Source: Deltaproteobacteria bacterium (GTDB lineage: Bacteria; Desulfobacterota; Binatia; UBA9968; JAJDTQ01). Taken from it: a stretch of DNA of 34,125 nucleotides. The notes under the pieces are model-generated. The model did not search any database, was not told the origin of the DNA, and was given only the letters and a program-made list of their open reading frames with translations. Shown in pieces: positions 8,802 through 16,691 of this stretch. How positions within the stretch are numbered: the first letter of the stretch is position 1; each line of letters opens with the position of its first letter. Where the stretch lies: positions 1 to 34,125 of the forward strand of contig JAPPHF010000061.1 in the NCBI GenBank assembly GCA_028821115.1, in the 5' to 3' direction. The position numbers and the translations under genes were made by a program.

Positions 8802-8810
8802 ATGATAGCA
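8802..8810 (-). promoter_or_regulatory. probable extended -10 promoter of the epimerase/ABC/lipocalin operon
   Basis: On the minus strand the sequence TGCTATCAT is an extended -10 (TGn followed by TATCAT, five of six consensus bases). No good -35 is visible, as is usual for extended -10 promoters. Transcription would start near 8795, about 28 bases before the ATG at 8767. Confidence 0.4.
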
Positions 8811-8854
8811 TTTACGACCGGCCTTCATAGAACCCGCGCGCTGTTTGACGCTGT

Positions 8855-8882
8855 TTGACTTACCTGACAAGTCTCCTTAAAT
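8855..8882 (+). promoter_or_regulatory. probable sigma70 promoter of the trpBA operon
   Basis: TTGACT (8855-8860, five of six) and TTAAAT (8877-8882, four of six) are separated by 16 bases. A near copy of the -35 stretch, ctgtttgac, lies 10 bases upstream. Transcription would start near 8889 and give a leader of about 55 bases before trpB. I see no trp leader peptide or attenuator in it. Confidence 0.45.
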
Positions 8883-8944
8883 GGTTCGGTGAACGGGACT
8901 TCGGCGATTCAACCCCCTCCCATGCTTTCCGTCCCACTAACACG

Positions 8945-10192
8945 ATGCTCGACAGCCTGCTGAAAAACGTGGAAGCGCGCACCGGTTACTTCGGCGCCTA
9001 CGGCGGCGCGTTCACGCCGGAGATCCTGCGCACGACCCTTGACGAGCTGATCGCCGCCTTCGAGGACGCGCGCAGGGACCCGTCGTTCTGGGAGGAGTTC
9101 CGGACGGTCATGCAGACGTACTCGTGCCGGCCGACACCCCTCACCCCTCTCAAGAACCTGAGCGAGGCCTTGGGCGGTCCCGCGATCTACATGAAGCGGG
9201 AGGACCTCAACCAGACCGGCTCCCACAAGATCAACAACGTCATGGGCCAGGGGCTGCTGGTGGCGCGCATGGGCAAGAAGCGCGTCATCGCCGAGACCGG
9301 CGCCGGGCAACACGGCGTCGCCACCGCCACCATGGCGGCGCGGCTGGGGCTCAAGTGCACCATCTACATGGGCGCGGTGGACGTGGAGCGGCAGCGGCCC
9401 AACGTCTTCTGGATGGAGCGGCTCGGCGCCGAGGTGGTGTCGGTGGAGGACGGCTCGGCCACCCTGAAGGACGCCATCAACCAGTGCCTGCGGGACTGGG
9501 CCTTCTCCATGGACGATACCCACTATGTGCTGGGAACCGCCTGCGGGCCGCACCCGTTCCCCCAGATGGTGGCGTGGTTCCAGCAGATCATCGGGCAGGA
9601 GTGCCGCGAGCAGATGCTGGCCGCCACCGGGCGCCTGCCGGACCGGGTGTACTGCTGCGTGGGCGGCGGCTCCAACGCCACCGGCACCTTTCTGGGCTTC
9701 CTGGACGACGAGGAGGTGGAGTTGGTGGGGATCGAGGCCGGCGGCGAAGGGCTCGACACCGGCCGCCACGCCGCCCGGCTGGCTGGCACGGACGGCAGTC
9801 CCGGCGTCGCCCAGGGGTACAAGACCTACTTCCTCCAGGACAAGGAAGGCCAGATGCGCCACACCCACTCCGTGGCCGCGGGGCTGGACTACATCGGCGT
9901 GAGCCCGATCCTCGCCTGCCTGCGAGAGAGCGGACGGGTCCGCTACGAGGCGACCACCGATGGCGAAGTGCTGGAGGCGTTCCAGACGCTCCTGCGCCGG
10001 GAAGGCATCATCGCCGCCCTGGAAAGCGCCCACGCCGTCGCCGGCGCCATCCGCGAGGCGCCGGACATGGGCAAGGACAAGACCGTGCTGCTGACCCTTT
10101 CCGGCCGCGGCGACAAGGACATCTTCACCATCGCCGAGGCGCTCAAAGACCCCGGCTGGCAACGGTTCCTGCAGCGGAAAGCCGGCCGTTGA
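8945..10192 (+). CDS. trpB: tryptophan synthase beta subunit
   Basis: The 415-residue PLP enzyme condenses indole with L-serine to form L-tryptophan in the cytoplasmic alpha-beta complex. Visible features are the N-terminal Y-F-G-A-Y-G-G-A-F-T-P-E, the PLP lysine Lys95 in G-S-H-K-I-N-N, catalytic Glu117 in A-E-T-G-A-G-Q-H-G, the phosphate-binding C-V-G-G-G-S-N-A, and R-E-G-I-I-A-A-L-E-S-A-H-A. Some segments differ from the usual form: R-Q-R-P-N-V-F-W-M, and G-V-S-P-I where G-V-G-P-E/Q is common. The ATG at 8945 gives the normal family length; a TTG at 8855 lies inside the predicted promoter and is unlikely. There is no clear Shine-Dalgarno. trpA follows with a 4-base overlap. No other trp gene is in the window. 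Confidence 0.97.
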   Translation: MLDSLLKNVEARTGYFGAYGGAFTPEILRTTLDELIAAFEDARRDPSFWEEFRTVMQTYSCRPTPLTPLKNLSEALGGPAIYMKREDLNQTGSHKINNVMGQGLLVARMGKKRVIAETGAGQHGVATATMAARLGLKCTIYMGAVDVERQRPNVFWMERLGAEVVSVEDGSATLKDAINQCLRDWAFSMDDTHYVLGTACGPHPFPQMVAWFQQIIGQECREQMLAATGRLPDRVYCCVGGGSNATGTFLGFLDDEEVELVGIEAGGEGLDTGRHAARLAGTDGSPGVAQGYKTYFLQDKEGQMRHTHSVAAGLDYIGVSPILACLRESGRVRYEATTDGEVLEAFQTLLRREGIIAALESAHAVAGAIREAPDMGKDKTVLLTLSGRGDKDIFTIAEALKDPGWQRFLQRKAGR

Positions 10193-10965
10193 GCGTCCGC
10201 ACATACATACAGAGCCGGCTGGGCTCCCGGAAGATCCTGCTGATGACCCACGTTATCGTGGGCTATCCGTCGCTCGACGTGAACTGGCGGATGCTGGAGC
10301 GGATGGAGCAAGCGGACGTGGATCTGGTGGAGTTGCAGATGCCCTTCAGCGAGCCCATCGCCGACGGGCCGGTGTTCGCCCGGGCCAACCAGGAAGCGCT
10401 CAAAAAGGGCCTTTCCACGGACCAGTACTTCGATTTCATGGCGCGGGCCACCGAGCGCTTCGGGTTCCCTCACGTGATGATGGGCTACTACAACACCGTG
10501 TTCCGGCTCACCCACCGCACCTTTTGCGAGCGGCTGAGGGCGGCCGGCGGCGCGGGCTTCATCGTCCCCGACCTCCCCATCGAGGAGTACCACGACCTTT
10601 TCCCGCTCAGCGAGTCCCACGGGTTGACGCCGGTGGCGCTGTTCACGCCCACCAACACCGATGCGCGGCTGGTCGAGATCGGGCGCCACGGACGCGGTTT
10701 CGTCTACGGCGTGGCGCGGCGCGGGGTGACGGGCAAGCGCACCGACCTGAAGGCCGGCATCGACGCCCTCGCCGCCCGCTACCGCGCCGCCACCGACGTG
10801 CCCCTCGCCCTGGGCTTCGGCATCGCCGGGGGCGACGACGTGCGGCAACTTCACGGCAGTTGCGAGATCGCCATCGTGGGCTCGGCCCTGCTCGAGCACT
10901 GGGAGAACGGCGGCGAAGAAGAATACCGGAGCTTTCTGGAGGAGCTGCAGAAGGCGCGCTTCTGA
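10189..10965 (+). CDS. trpA: tryptophan synthase alpha subunit
   Basis: The 258-residue TIM-barrel enzyme cleaves indole-3-glycerol phosphate and channels indole to TrpB. Catalytic residues are present: Glu48 in V-E-L-Q-M-P-F and Asp59 in I-A-D-G-P. Other family blocks are P-D-L-P-I-E-E, G-V-T-G-K and the phosphate-binding V-G-S-A-L at the C-terminal end. The only start that keeps the whole N-terminal helix is TTG at 10189, which overlaps the trpB stop in TTGA; the next ATG (in L-L-M-T-H) would cut into the barrel. The sequence is somewhat divergent (Y-G-V-A-R-R-G-V-T-G where L/Y-x-x-S-x-x-G-V-T-G is usual) but no key residue is lost. Confidence 0.95.
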   Translation: MSVRTYIQSRLGSRKILLMTHVIVGYPSLDVNWRMLERMEQADVDLVELQMPFSEPIADGPVFARANQEALKKGLSTDQYFDFMARATERFGFPHVMMGYYNTVFRLTHRTFCERLRAAGGAGFIVPDLPIEEYHDLFPLSESHGLTPVALFTPTNTDARLVEIGRHGRGFVYGVARRGVTGKRTDLKAGIDALAARYRAATDVPLALGFGIAGGDDVRQLHGSCEIAIVGSALLEHWENGGEEEYRSFLEELQKARF

Positions 10966-11000
10966 GGCGAATCCCTGTTTGCCGCGAGGACACCCGAACC

Positions 11001-11951
11001 ATGAAGGCAGTCTTCATCCCTGAAACCGGCGGCCCCGAGGTCCTGACCTACGGCGACGTTGCCGAACCCGCCATCGGCGCCGGTGATCTCCTGGTCCAGG
11101 TGAAGGCGGCGGCGCTCAACCGCCGGGACCTGTTCGCCCGAGCGGGCACCCACGGTGTCAAGCCGACCCTGCCCCACGTCCCGGGTCTGGAGGTCGCCGG
11201 CGAGGTGGTGCGGGCTGGGCCGGAGGCAACCACCTTCAAGATCGGCGACCGGGTGCTGGGGCGGTGCAGAGGCGGCGGCTACGCGGAACTCGCGCGGATG
11301 GAAGCCGCCGACGCCTACCCCTTCCCCGAGTGGATGTCGTTCGAGGAAGCGGCATGCATCGCGGTGCCCTTCGGCACCGCCTGGCGCATGCTGGTGCGCC
11401 GGGCCATGCTGAAGTCGGGAGAGGACCTGCTGGTGATCGCCGCGGGCAGCGGCATCGGCAGCGGCGCCATCCAGCTCGGCAAGCTGTTGGGAGCGCGGGT
11501 CATCACCACCGCCAGCGCTCAATGGAAGCTCGACAAGGCCGCCGAGCTGGGCGCCGACGCGGGCATCAACTACAAGGAGTTCCCCGAGTTCAGCAAGAAG
11601 GTCCAGGAGTTGACCGGCGGCGAGGGCGTGCACGTCATCTTCGAGCACGTGGGCGCGGCAGTGTGGGGGGAGTGCTTCGCCAGCCTCCGGCGGGGCGGCC
11701 GCTTCATCAACTCCGGGGTCACCGCCGGCCACCGGGTGGAGCTTCACCTGGGGCAGCTCTGGACCCGCGAACTGACCCTCATGGGCACCACCATGCGGCC
11801 GCGGGACGACATGCCCGCGGTCATGACCCTGGTGCGCGGCGGAAAGCTCCGCGGCGTGGTCTCCGAGGTGCTGCCGCTGCGCGAGGCCGCCCGCGCCCAC
11901 GATCTCATGGAACGAAGCGAGTTCTTCGGCAAGATCGTGCTGGTCCCCTAG
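11001..11951 (+). CDS. zinc-independent NADPH:quinone reductase-like MDR-family oxidoreductase
   Basis: The 316-residue protein belongs to the medium-chain dehydrogenase/reductase superfamily, quinone oxidoreductase branch. The GroES-like N-terminal domain includes A-A-L-N-R-R-D-L and a V-P-G-L-E-V-A-G-E-V-V block, and the nucleotide-binding domain has A-G-S-G-I-G-S-G-A around residue 150. The cysteine and histidine zinc ligands of alcohol dehydrogenases are absent. It ends with the usual F-G-K-I-V-L-V-P. The ATG lies 35 bases after trpA with GCGAGGA upstream, so co-transcription with trpBA is likely. A biochemical link to tryptophan is not evident. Its TAG stop lies inside the left arm of the inverted repeat at 11948-12092. 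Confidence 0.93.
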   Translation: MKAVFIPETGGPEVLTYGDVAEPAIGAGDLLVQVKAAALNRRDLFARAGTHGVKPTLPHVPGLEVAGEVVRAGPEATTFKIGDRVLGRCRGGGYAELARMEAADAYPFPEWMSFEEAACIAVPFGTAWRMLVRRAMLKSGEDLLVIAAGSGIGSGAIQLGKLLGARVITTASAQWKLDKAAELGADAGINYKEFPEFSKKVQELTGGEGVHVIFEHVGAAVWGECFASLRRGGRFINSGVTAGHRVELHLGQLWTRELTLMGTTMRPRDDMPAVMTLVRGGKLRGVVSEVLPLREAARAHDLMERSEFFGKIVLVP

Positions 11952-12092
11952 ATGGCGTCCTTCGACTTCGCTTCGCTACGCTCAGGACGAACGGAACTTT
12001 GGTGTCCCGCAGCAGCAACCCCACCACGCCACAGGTTTTCCAAAACCGTTCGTCCTGAGCGTAGCGAAGCGAAGTCGAAGGACGCCATCTAG
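11948..12092. repeat. perfect 47-bp inverted repeat, REP/BIME-like intergenic element
   Basis: Bases 11948-11994 and 12046-12092 are exact reverse complements over 47 bases, separated by 51 bases. Within each arm a shorter dyad (CGTCCT at 11956-11961 with AGGACG at 11984-11989) makes each arm a hairpin unit, so the element looks like two REP-like units in opposite orientation. The core resembles the ttcgac...gctcaggacgaac repeats scattered in many environmental high-GC genomes (from memory, not searched). It fills the gap between two genes and includes the stop codon of the first. In RNA it would fold into a very stable long hairpin that could end or attenuate transcription into the next gene. 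Confidence 0.92.
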
Positions 12093-12109
12093 AACGGACA
12101 AGAAAGATC

Positions 12110-13057
12110 ATGCGGTTCGGGATCATGGGGACCGGCGGGGTTGGGGGCTATTTCGGCGGGCTGCTGGCCCGTGCGGGGCTGCCGGTGTGCTTCATCGCCA
12201 GGGGCGGCCATCTCCAGGCGCTGAAGGAAAACGGCCTCGCCGTGGAGTCCGTGGAACCCGGCAGGTTCAACGTCCGGGATACACTGTTCACCGACGACGC
12301 CGCGGAGGCCGGACCGTGCGACGTGATCCTTTACTGCGTGAAGACGCCCGCCAACGACACGGCCATTCCCTTCATGCGGCCGATGATCGGCCCTGATACC
12401 GTGGTCATCTCGCTCCAGAACGGCGTCGACAACGGCGAGTTGCTGGCCCGCGAGTTCGGTGAGGGCCGGGTCATGGAGGGAGCCGCCTATGTCTTCAGCA
12501 CCATCACGGCGCCGGGGAAGATCCACCAGACCGGCGGGCCTCGCAAGATCGTGTTCGGGCGCCTCGGCGGGGGTGGCAGTCAAAGTGGCGAGGAAATCGT
12601 CGGCGTCATGCGTGGGGCCCAGGTCGACGCCCGTCTCTCCGAGGACATCCGCATCGAGCTGTGGAACAAGTTCATCCTGATCTGCGCGGTGAGCGGCATG
12701 ACCGCGCTGACCCGACGGCCGCTGGGCGAGATCCTAGGCTACGACGGCACCGCGCGCATGGCGCGGGAGGTGATGCGGGAGGTCTACCAACTGGCGCTGG
12801 CCATGGGGATACCGCTGGAGCCCGAATCCGACGCCGCCAACTACCGCTTCATGGCGCAACAGGACCCTTCCGGCAAGGGAAGCATGTGCCATGACCTGGA
12901 AGCGGGACGGCGCCTCGAGATCGACTCATTGTGCGGGTACGTGTCGCGCATGGCCCGCGTCCACGGCGTCGCCACCCCGCTCAACGACTATCTCTACGAC
13001 ACACTCAAACTGGAGGACCTGCAGGCGGTGAGGCGGTCGAGGGAGGCGCCAGCATGA
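12110..13057 (+). CDS. ketopantoate reductase family protein (PanE/ApbA fold)
   Basis: The 315-residue protein begins with the dinucleotide motif G-T-G-G-V-G-G (7-13). It has the family's C-V-K-T motif (77-80), S-L-Q-N-G-V (101-106), catalytic-type Lys187 in W-N-K-F, and the C-terminal S-M-C-H-D-L-E-A-G-R-R-L-E-I-D block. True PanE makes D-pantoate for coenzyme A, but many paralogues reduce other 2-oxo acids, and no other pantothenate gene is nearby, so I give no symbol. It starts 17 bases after the inverted repeat and overlaps the following hydrolase gene by 4 bases (ATGA). Confidence 0.94.
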   Translation: MRFGIMGTGGVGGYFGGLLARAGLPVCFIARGGHLQALKENGLAVESVEPGRFNVRDTLFTDDAAEAGPCDVILYCVKTPANDTAIPFMRPMIGPDTVVISLQNGVDNGELLAREFGEGRVMEGAAYVFSTITAPGKIHQTGGPRKIVFGRLGGGGSQSGEEIVGVMRGAQVDARLSEDIRIELWNKFILICAVSGMTALTRRPLGEILGYDGTARMAREVMREVYQLALAMGIPLEPESDAANYRFMAQQDPSGKGSMCHDLEAGRRLEIDSLCGYVSRMARVHGVATPLNDYLYDTLKLEDLQAVRRSREAPA

Positions 13058-13755
13058 CCGCTCCCCGCCAGCACGTGGAGAAGATCCCCGTAGACCGCGG
13101 CATGCAGGTGTCCGCGGTGGTGGCGGAGCCGGCAGCGTACCACGCCGGTGAATCCGACGTCATCGTCCTCGCCCACGGCGCGGGCGCGGACATGCACCAC
13201 CCGTTCATGAGCTTCTTCCACGAGTCCCTGGCGCGGTCGGGCTGGCTCTCGGTGAAGTTCAACTTCCCGTACAAGGAGTTGGGCCGGAAGGCGCCCGATC
13301 CCGCGCCCCGGTTGGAGGACGCCTTCGAGCGGGTGCTGACCCACGTGCGGGAGACTCTCCGCCCGGCGCCGGGGCGGCTCTTCATCGGCGGCAAGTCCAT
13401 GGGCGGCCGCATCGCCGCCAACGTCGCCGCCAGGGAGGCTGAGGCCGGGGAGCAAGGTCTGGCGGGTCTCGTCTTTCTCGGCTACCCGCTGCACGCGCCC
13501 AAGCGCCACGACCGGCTCCGGGCCGACAACCTCGTGAAGATCGCCGCGCCCATGCTGTTCGTGGAAGGCACCAACGACCCCTTCTGCCGGCTCGACCTGC
13601 TGGACGAGGTGCTGAAGCGGGTCCGGGCGCGGGCCCGGACCCACGTCATCGAAGGCGGCAACCACGACTTCCGCGTTCCCAAACGCCTGGGCCGCGAGGC
13701 CCAAGACATCTGGCGGGAAGTGGTGGAAACGATCTGTGAGTGGCGGGCCAGCTAG
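13054..13755 (+). CDS. alpha/beta hydrolase, Tex30/KANL3-like
   Basis: The 233-residue alpha/beta hydrolase has a nucleophile elbow G-G-K-S-M-G-G with Ser115, acid Asp175 in G-T-N-D-P-F and His204 in G-G-N-H-D-F, a complete triad. The H-G-A-G-A-D-M-H-H-P oxyanion segment near residue 41 and overall size fit the Tex30/KANL3 group of predicted hydrolases. The ATG overlaps the stop of the PanE-family gene in ATGA, so it is translationally coupled to it. It ends 5 bases before the convergent cyclophilin gene. There is no signal peptide. The substrate is unknown. Confidence 0.92.
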   Translation: MTAPRQHVEKIPVDRGMQVSAVVAEPAAYHAGESDVIVLAHGAGADMHHPFMSFFHESLARSGWLSVKFNFPYKELGRKAPDPAPRLEDAFERVLTHVRETLRPAPGRLFIGGKSMGGRIAANVAAREAEAGEQGLAGLVFLGYPLHAPKRHDRLRADNLVKIAAPMLFVEGTNDPFCRLDLLDEVLKRVRARARTHVIEGGNHDFRVPKRLGREAQDIWREVVETICEWRAS

Positions 13756-13760
13756 GCCGG

Positions 13761-14357
13761 CTACTTTGCGGGTTCCTTGCGCCGGGCCGTGTTGGTGACG
13801 ATGGGCTCCACCGGCACGTCGCTGTGGTGACCGCGGTCGCCGGTCTTCACGCCCGCGATCTTGTCCACCACGTCCATGCCCTCCACCACCTTGCCGAACA
13901 CCGCGTAGCCGAAGTCCCGGGTGCCGTGGTCCAGGAACTCGTTATCCTTCAGGTTGATAAAGAACTGGGAGGTGGCGCTGTTGATGTCGGAAGTGCGCGC
14001 CATGGACAGCGTGCCGCGGGTGTTCTTGACGCCGTTGTCGGCCTCGTTCTTGATGGGCGCCCGGGTCTCCTTCTGGTTCATGTCGGCGGTAAAACCGCCG
14101 CCCTGGATCACGAAACCGGGGATCACCCGATGAAAGATGGTGCCGTCAAAGAAGCCGGCGTCGACGTAGTCGAGGAAGTTCTTCGCCGTGATCGGGGCTT
14201 CCTCGGAAAGTAGCTCGATCGTGATGTCGCCCATCGACGTAGAAAAAATCACCACAGGTCTGTCTCCTCCCTCTGCTGTTGGGCCGAACGCCGCGGCGCC
14301 CAGAAACAAAATGACTGCCGCAATCAGGCACCTGAGTGCCGTACCCTGCTGTGCCAA
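13761..14357 (-). CDS. secreted peptidyl-prolyl cis-trans isomerase (cyclophilin type)
   Basis: The enzyme catalyses proline isomerisation during folding. It has a hydrophobic signal segment (C-L-I-A-A-V-I-L-F-L-G) and a cyclophilin domain with F-H-R-V-I-P-G-F-V-I-Q-G-G, M-A-R-T-S-D-I-N-S-A-T-S-Q-F-F-I-N and F-G-K-V-V-E-G-M-D-V-V. The catalytic arginine lies in F-H-R, and the usual tryptophan of the drug-binding site appears replaced by histidine (L-D-H), as in many bacterial forms. I chose the TTG at 14357 (198 residues) because AGGAGG lies 6 bases upstream. A GTG at 14387 (208 residues) overlaps the upstream stop in GTGA and is the alternative. It is probably co-transcribed with the phosphatase at 14384-15196 and acts in the periplasm. 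Confidence 0.93.
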   Translation of the reverse strand: MAQQGTALRCLIAAVILFLGAAAFGPTAEGGDRPVVIFSTSMGDITIELLSEEAPITAKNFLDYVDAGFFDGTIFHRVIPGFVIQGGGFTADMNQKETRAPIKNEADNGVKNTRGTLSMARTSDINSATSQFFINLKDNEFLDHGTRDFGYAVFGKVVEGMDVVDKIAGVKTGDRGHHSDVPVEPIVTNTARRKEPAK

Positions 14358-14363
14358 GAAGTA

Positions 14364-14369
14364 CCTCCT
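14364..14369 (-). promoter_or_regulatory. ribosome binding site supporting a TTG start of the cyclophilin
   Basis: A perfect AGGAGG on the minus strand is 6 bases before the TTG at 14357. It lies inside the longer reading frame that would start from GTG at 14387. Confidence 0.65.
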
Positions 14370-14383
14370 CACTGTGTTTCCAC

Positions 14384-15196
14384 TCACGCCTCACCCGCCG
14401 TGACTCGGTCCAGTATCCAGTCCACCACCCGCGGCTTGCCTAGTATGACATCAAAACGCCGGTCGCGGAGGTCCTTCCCTGCCCTCTGGAAGCTCACGTA
14501 GCGGCCGCCGGCCTCCTCCATCAACACCTTGCTGGCCATGGTATCCCAGAGTCGCAGGTCGAAGTCCACCATGGCCCCCACCGAGCCCCCGATGGCCAGC
14601 GCGTGGCCGAAGCAGTCGGTGTAGGTCCGCACCGCTGGGTGTGCCTCCATCAACGCGTCGAACACGTTCGCACGACCGGCGCTGACGAACTGCTGCCGGT
14701 CGCCGATGCCGATAATCTCCTTTTCCAGGGCCTCGTCCGCGCCCAGGTCCTCCAGCTTGAGAGCCTCATCGTTGCAGCGGGTCCCGAGGCCCCTGGCCGC
14801 GCTGTAGGTCCTGTCCAGGCCCGGCAGGTCGATGATCCCGAGGACCGGGTCTTCGCCGTGGAGCAGGGCCAGCAGCGTACCGTACAGCGGCACGCCGTGC
14901 CGGAAGCTCTTGGTGCCGTCGATGGGATCGATGACCCAGGTAAGGGCCTGGCCGCTTCCGGTGTCGGAGAGCTCCTCGCCGATGATGCGGTGGGTGGGAA
15001 AGCGCGACGCCAGCAGGGTCCGGGCCTTCTCCTCCACGGCGATATCCACGTCCGTCACGAAGCTGCCGTCGGCCTTGGACCGATGGGTAAAGCCCTTCTC
15101 CAGCAAGGTTTCGATGAGGGCTCGCGTCTGCCGGACGATGCCGCGAGCCTCGGACAGCAACTCCCGCAACTCCGCCGCCTCGGGTGCGCCGCTCAC
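14384..15196 (-). CDS. inositol-monophosphatase-family phosphatase, HisN-like
   Basis: The 270-residue Mg-dependent phosphatase has metal-binding residues Glu74 in I-I-G-E-E, Asp90 and Asp93 in W-V-I-D-P-I-D-G-T, and Asp218 in L-W-D-T. The D-P-I-D-G-T-K-S-F motif and the L-P-G-L-D-R-T-Y-S-A-A-R-G-L-G-T block are like bacterial HisN-type histidinol-phosphatases, but members also hydrolyse inositol phosphates and PAP. The GTG start at 15196 has GGAGGG 7 bases upstream; the frame is open to 15220 but those extra residues are not family-like. It overlaps the long form of the cyclophilin gene. A second, different IMPase-family gene lies at 16692-17477. The specific substrate is not settled. Confidence 0.92.
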   Translation of the reverse strand: MSGAPEAAELRELLSEARGIVRQTRALIETLLEKGFTHRSKADGSFVTDVDIAVEEKARTLLASRFPTHRIIGEELSDTGSGQALTWVIDPIDGTKSFRHGVPLYGTLLALLHGEDPVLGIIDLPGLDRTYSAARGLGTRCNDEALKLEDLGADEALEKEIIGIGDRQQFVSAGRANVFDALMEAHPAVRTYTDCFGHALAIGGSVGAMVDFDLRLWDTMASKVLMEEAGGRYVSFQRAGKDLRDRRFDVILGKPRVVDWILDRVTAGEA

Positions 15197-15203
15197 CGCG
15201 AAA

Positions 15204-15209
15204 CCCTCC
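15204..15209 (-). promoter_or_regulatory. ribosome binding site fixing the HisN-like start
   Basis: GGAGGG on the minus strand is 7 bases before the GTG at 15196 and would lie inside the coding region if the GTG at 15220 were used. Confidence 0.6.
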
Positions 15210-15249
15210 CCCCACAACACGCCGTGGCCTCCCCCGAACCCATGGGCCG

Positions 15250-15255
15250 AGTATA
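15250..15255 (-). promoter_or_regulatory. possible -10 element of the HisN-like/cyclophilin unit
   Basis: TATACT on the minus strand matches the -10 consensus at five of six positions and lies in the divergent 192-base intergenic region. No convincing -35 is seen. Transcription would begin about 45 bases before the start at 15196. Confidence 0.3.
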
Positions 15256-15388
15256 CACGTTGCTCAGGACGCAGGGAAACGAGGGCCGGATCCGCACGGG
15301 CTCCCCAGGAGACGGTGGACGGGCGGTTGTGCCGCTGTTAGGGTTACCAGCGGCGGTTCGGGCCGCCGGACTGCCACAGGGAGGCCCC

Positions 15389-16147
15389 ATGGACCACAAG
15401 ATCTTTGCCATGACCGTCGGCATCGCGGAGAACTGGCGCCCCTCGGGCATCATGCCGTGCATCCGCAGCGACGCGGAGCGGGACGAGCCGGTACCCTACA
15501 TCGTCTGGTGCATCGAGACCCCGGACGGGCCGGTGGTGGTGGATACGGCCTACCACCCGGACTACGTCCCTGCGGAATGGGCTCAGGGCAACCAGTTCCG
15601 GGAACCGGCTCAACTTCTGGGCGAGCTAGGGATGCGCCCGGAGGATGTGGCAACCGTTATCGTGACCCACTTTCACGTGGACCATTTCACCGGTTTCGAC
15701 TTCTTCCCCAAGGCGAACTTCGTTATCCAGAAGGACGAGTACGACTTCTGGACCGGGCCGATGATGCGCTTCGACTACCTCAACAACCTGATCCGGCCCA
15801 AGGTGCGGCCGGCGCTGCAACGGCTGGTGGACGACGGCCGCGTTACGCTGGTGGACGGCGACCACCAACTGGTCCCCGGGGTGGAGCTCCTGAAGGCCGG
15901 CGGCCACACGCCCGGGTCGCAGATGGTGGCGGTGGAGACGGCGCGGGGCAAGGCGGTGTTGTGCGGCGACATCGCCTACACCTACCGTAACCTGCGCGAG
16001 CGCATCCCGGTGGGCTGGTACTTCAACCTGCCGGACTCGGTGGTGGCGCTGGATCGGGCGCTTGAGACAGCGTCCAGCCCCGAGCTGTCGTTCCCCAACC
16101 ACGATCCCGAGATCATGCAAGGCAAGCGGGTGATACGGGTGGCCTGA
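15389..16147 (+). CDS. metallo-beta-lactamase-fold hydrolase, N-acyl homoserine lactonase-like
   Basis: The 252-residue protein carries the dinuclear zinc motif H-F-H-V-D-H (His94, His96, Asp98, His99), then His173 in G-G-H-T-P-G-S, Asp194 in C-G-D-I-A-Y and a C-terminal histidine in P-N-H-D-P. Size, the conserved tyrosine after C-G-D and the overall order fit the AHL-lactonase-like group (AiiA/AttM family), many of which act on other lactones or esters. GGGAGG lies upstream of the ATG. There is no LuxI/LuxR pair in the window, so quorum quenching is only a possibility. It is followed after 12 bases by the phosphoesterase gene, probably in one operon. Confidence 0.92.
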   Translation: MDHKIFAMTVGIAENWRPSGIMPCIRSDAERDEPVPYIVWCIETPDGPVVVDTAYHPDYVPAEWAQGNQFREPAQLLGELGMRPEDVATVIVTHFHVDHFTGFDFFPKANFVIQKDEYDFWTGPMMRFDYLNNLIRPKVRPALQRLVDDGRVTLVDGDHQLVPGVELLKAGGHTPGSQMVAVETARGKAVLCGDIAYTYRNLRERIPVGWYFNLPDSVVALDRALETASSPELSFPNHDPEIMQGKRVIRVA

Positions 16148-16159
16148 GAGGCATCGCAG

Positions 16160-16636
16160 GTGGCGACCCAAAGCCCGGCCGTCCGCCGAATCGGCGTCAT
16201 CTCGGACACCCACGGGCTGGTGCGGCCCCAGGCCGTGGAAGCCCTCCGGGGGTCGGACCTGATCATCCACGCCGGCGACATAGGCAAGCCCGAGGTGCTG
16301 GAGCAGCTTCGCTCGCTGGCGCCGGTGGCCGCGGTGCGTGGCAACGTCGACCGCGGGGCCTGGGCCGGCGAAATCCCCGAGGAACGGACCGTCGAGGTAG
16401 GCGGCGCCCGCATCCACGTGGTTCACAACCTCAAGGCCATGGCCTCGGAGCCGGAAGGCTGCCGCATGGTGATCAGCGGCCACTCGCACAGGCCGTCCAT
16501 CCAAAGGCGCGACGGCGTGATCTACCTCAACCCCGGCAGCGCCGGCCCGAGGCGCTTCACACTGCCGGTGGCGGTGGCGACCGTCCGGTTGAGCATGCGG
16601 AGCCTGCAGCCGAAGCTGCTGGAGCTCGCGGTCTGA
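16160..16636 (+). CDS. YfcE/MJ0936-like metallophosphoesterase
   Basis: The 158-residue calcineurin-like phosphoesterase has all short-form motifs: Asp16 and His18 in S-D-T-H, D-x in H-A-G-D-I-G, G-N-V-D in place of the usual G-N-C/H-D, and G-H-S-H-R-P near residue 110. Enzymes of this group hydrolyse phosphodiesters with Mn or Ni in the cytoplasm. The GTG start at 16160 has GAGAGG upstream and begins 12 bases after the MBL-fold gene. The physiological substrate is unknown. Confidence 0.93.
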   Translation: MATQSPAVRRIGVISDTHGLVRPQAVEALRGSDLIIHAGDIGKPEVLEQLRSLAPVAAVRGNVDRGAWAGEIPEERTVEVGGARIHVVHNLKAMASEPEGCRMVISGHSHRPSIQRRDGVIYLNPGSAGPRRFTLPVAVATVRLSMRSLQPKLLELAV

Positions 16637-16691
16637 CGCGCCCCGGGGCAGTGTTTCACGGACCCGGCACGCAACGCGGGGAGACAACCTC

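Noticed and set aside
8855-8944. upstream extension of trpB from a TTG
   Set aside because: The added residues are not part of the TrpB family, there is no ribosome binding site, and the TTG is within the predicted -35.
15389-16147. quorum-quenching function for the MBL-fold hydrolase
   Set aside because: Sequence supports only the lactonase-like family; no quorum-sensing genes are in the window, so I do not assign AHL as substrate.
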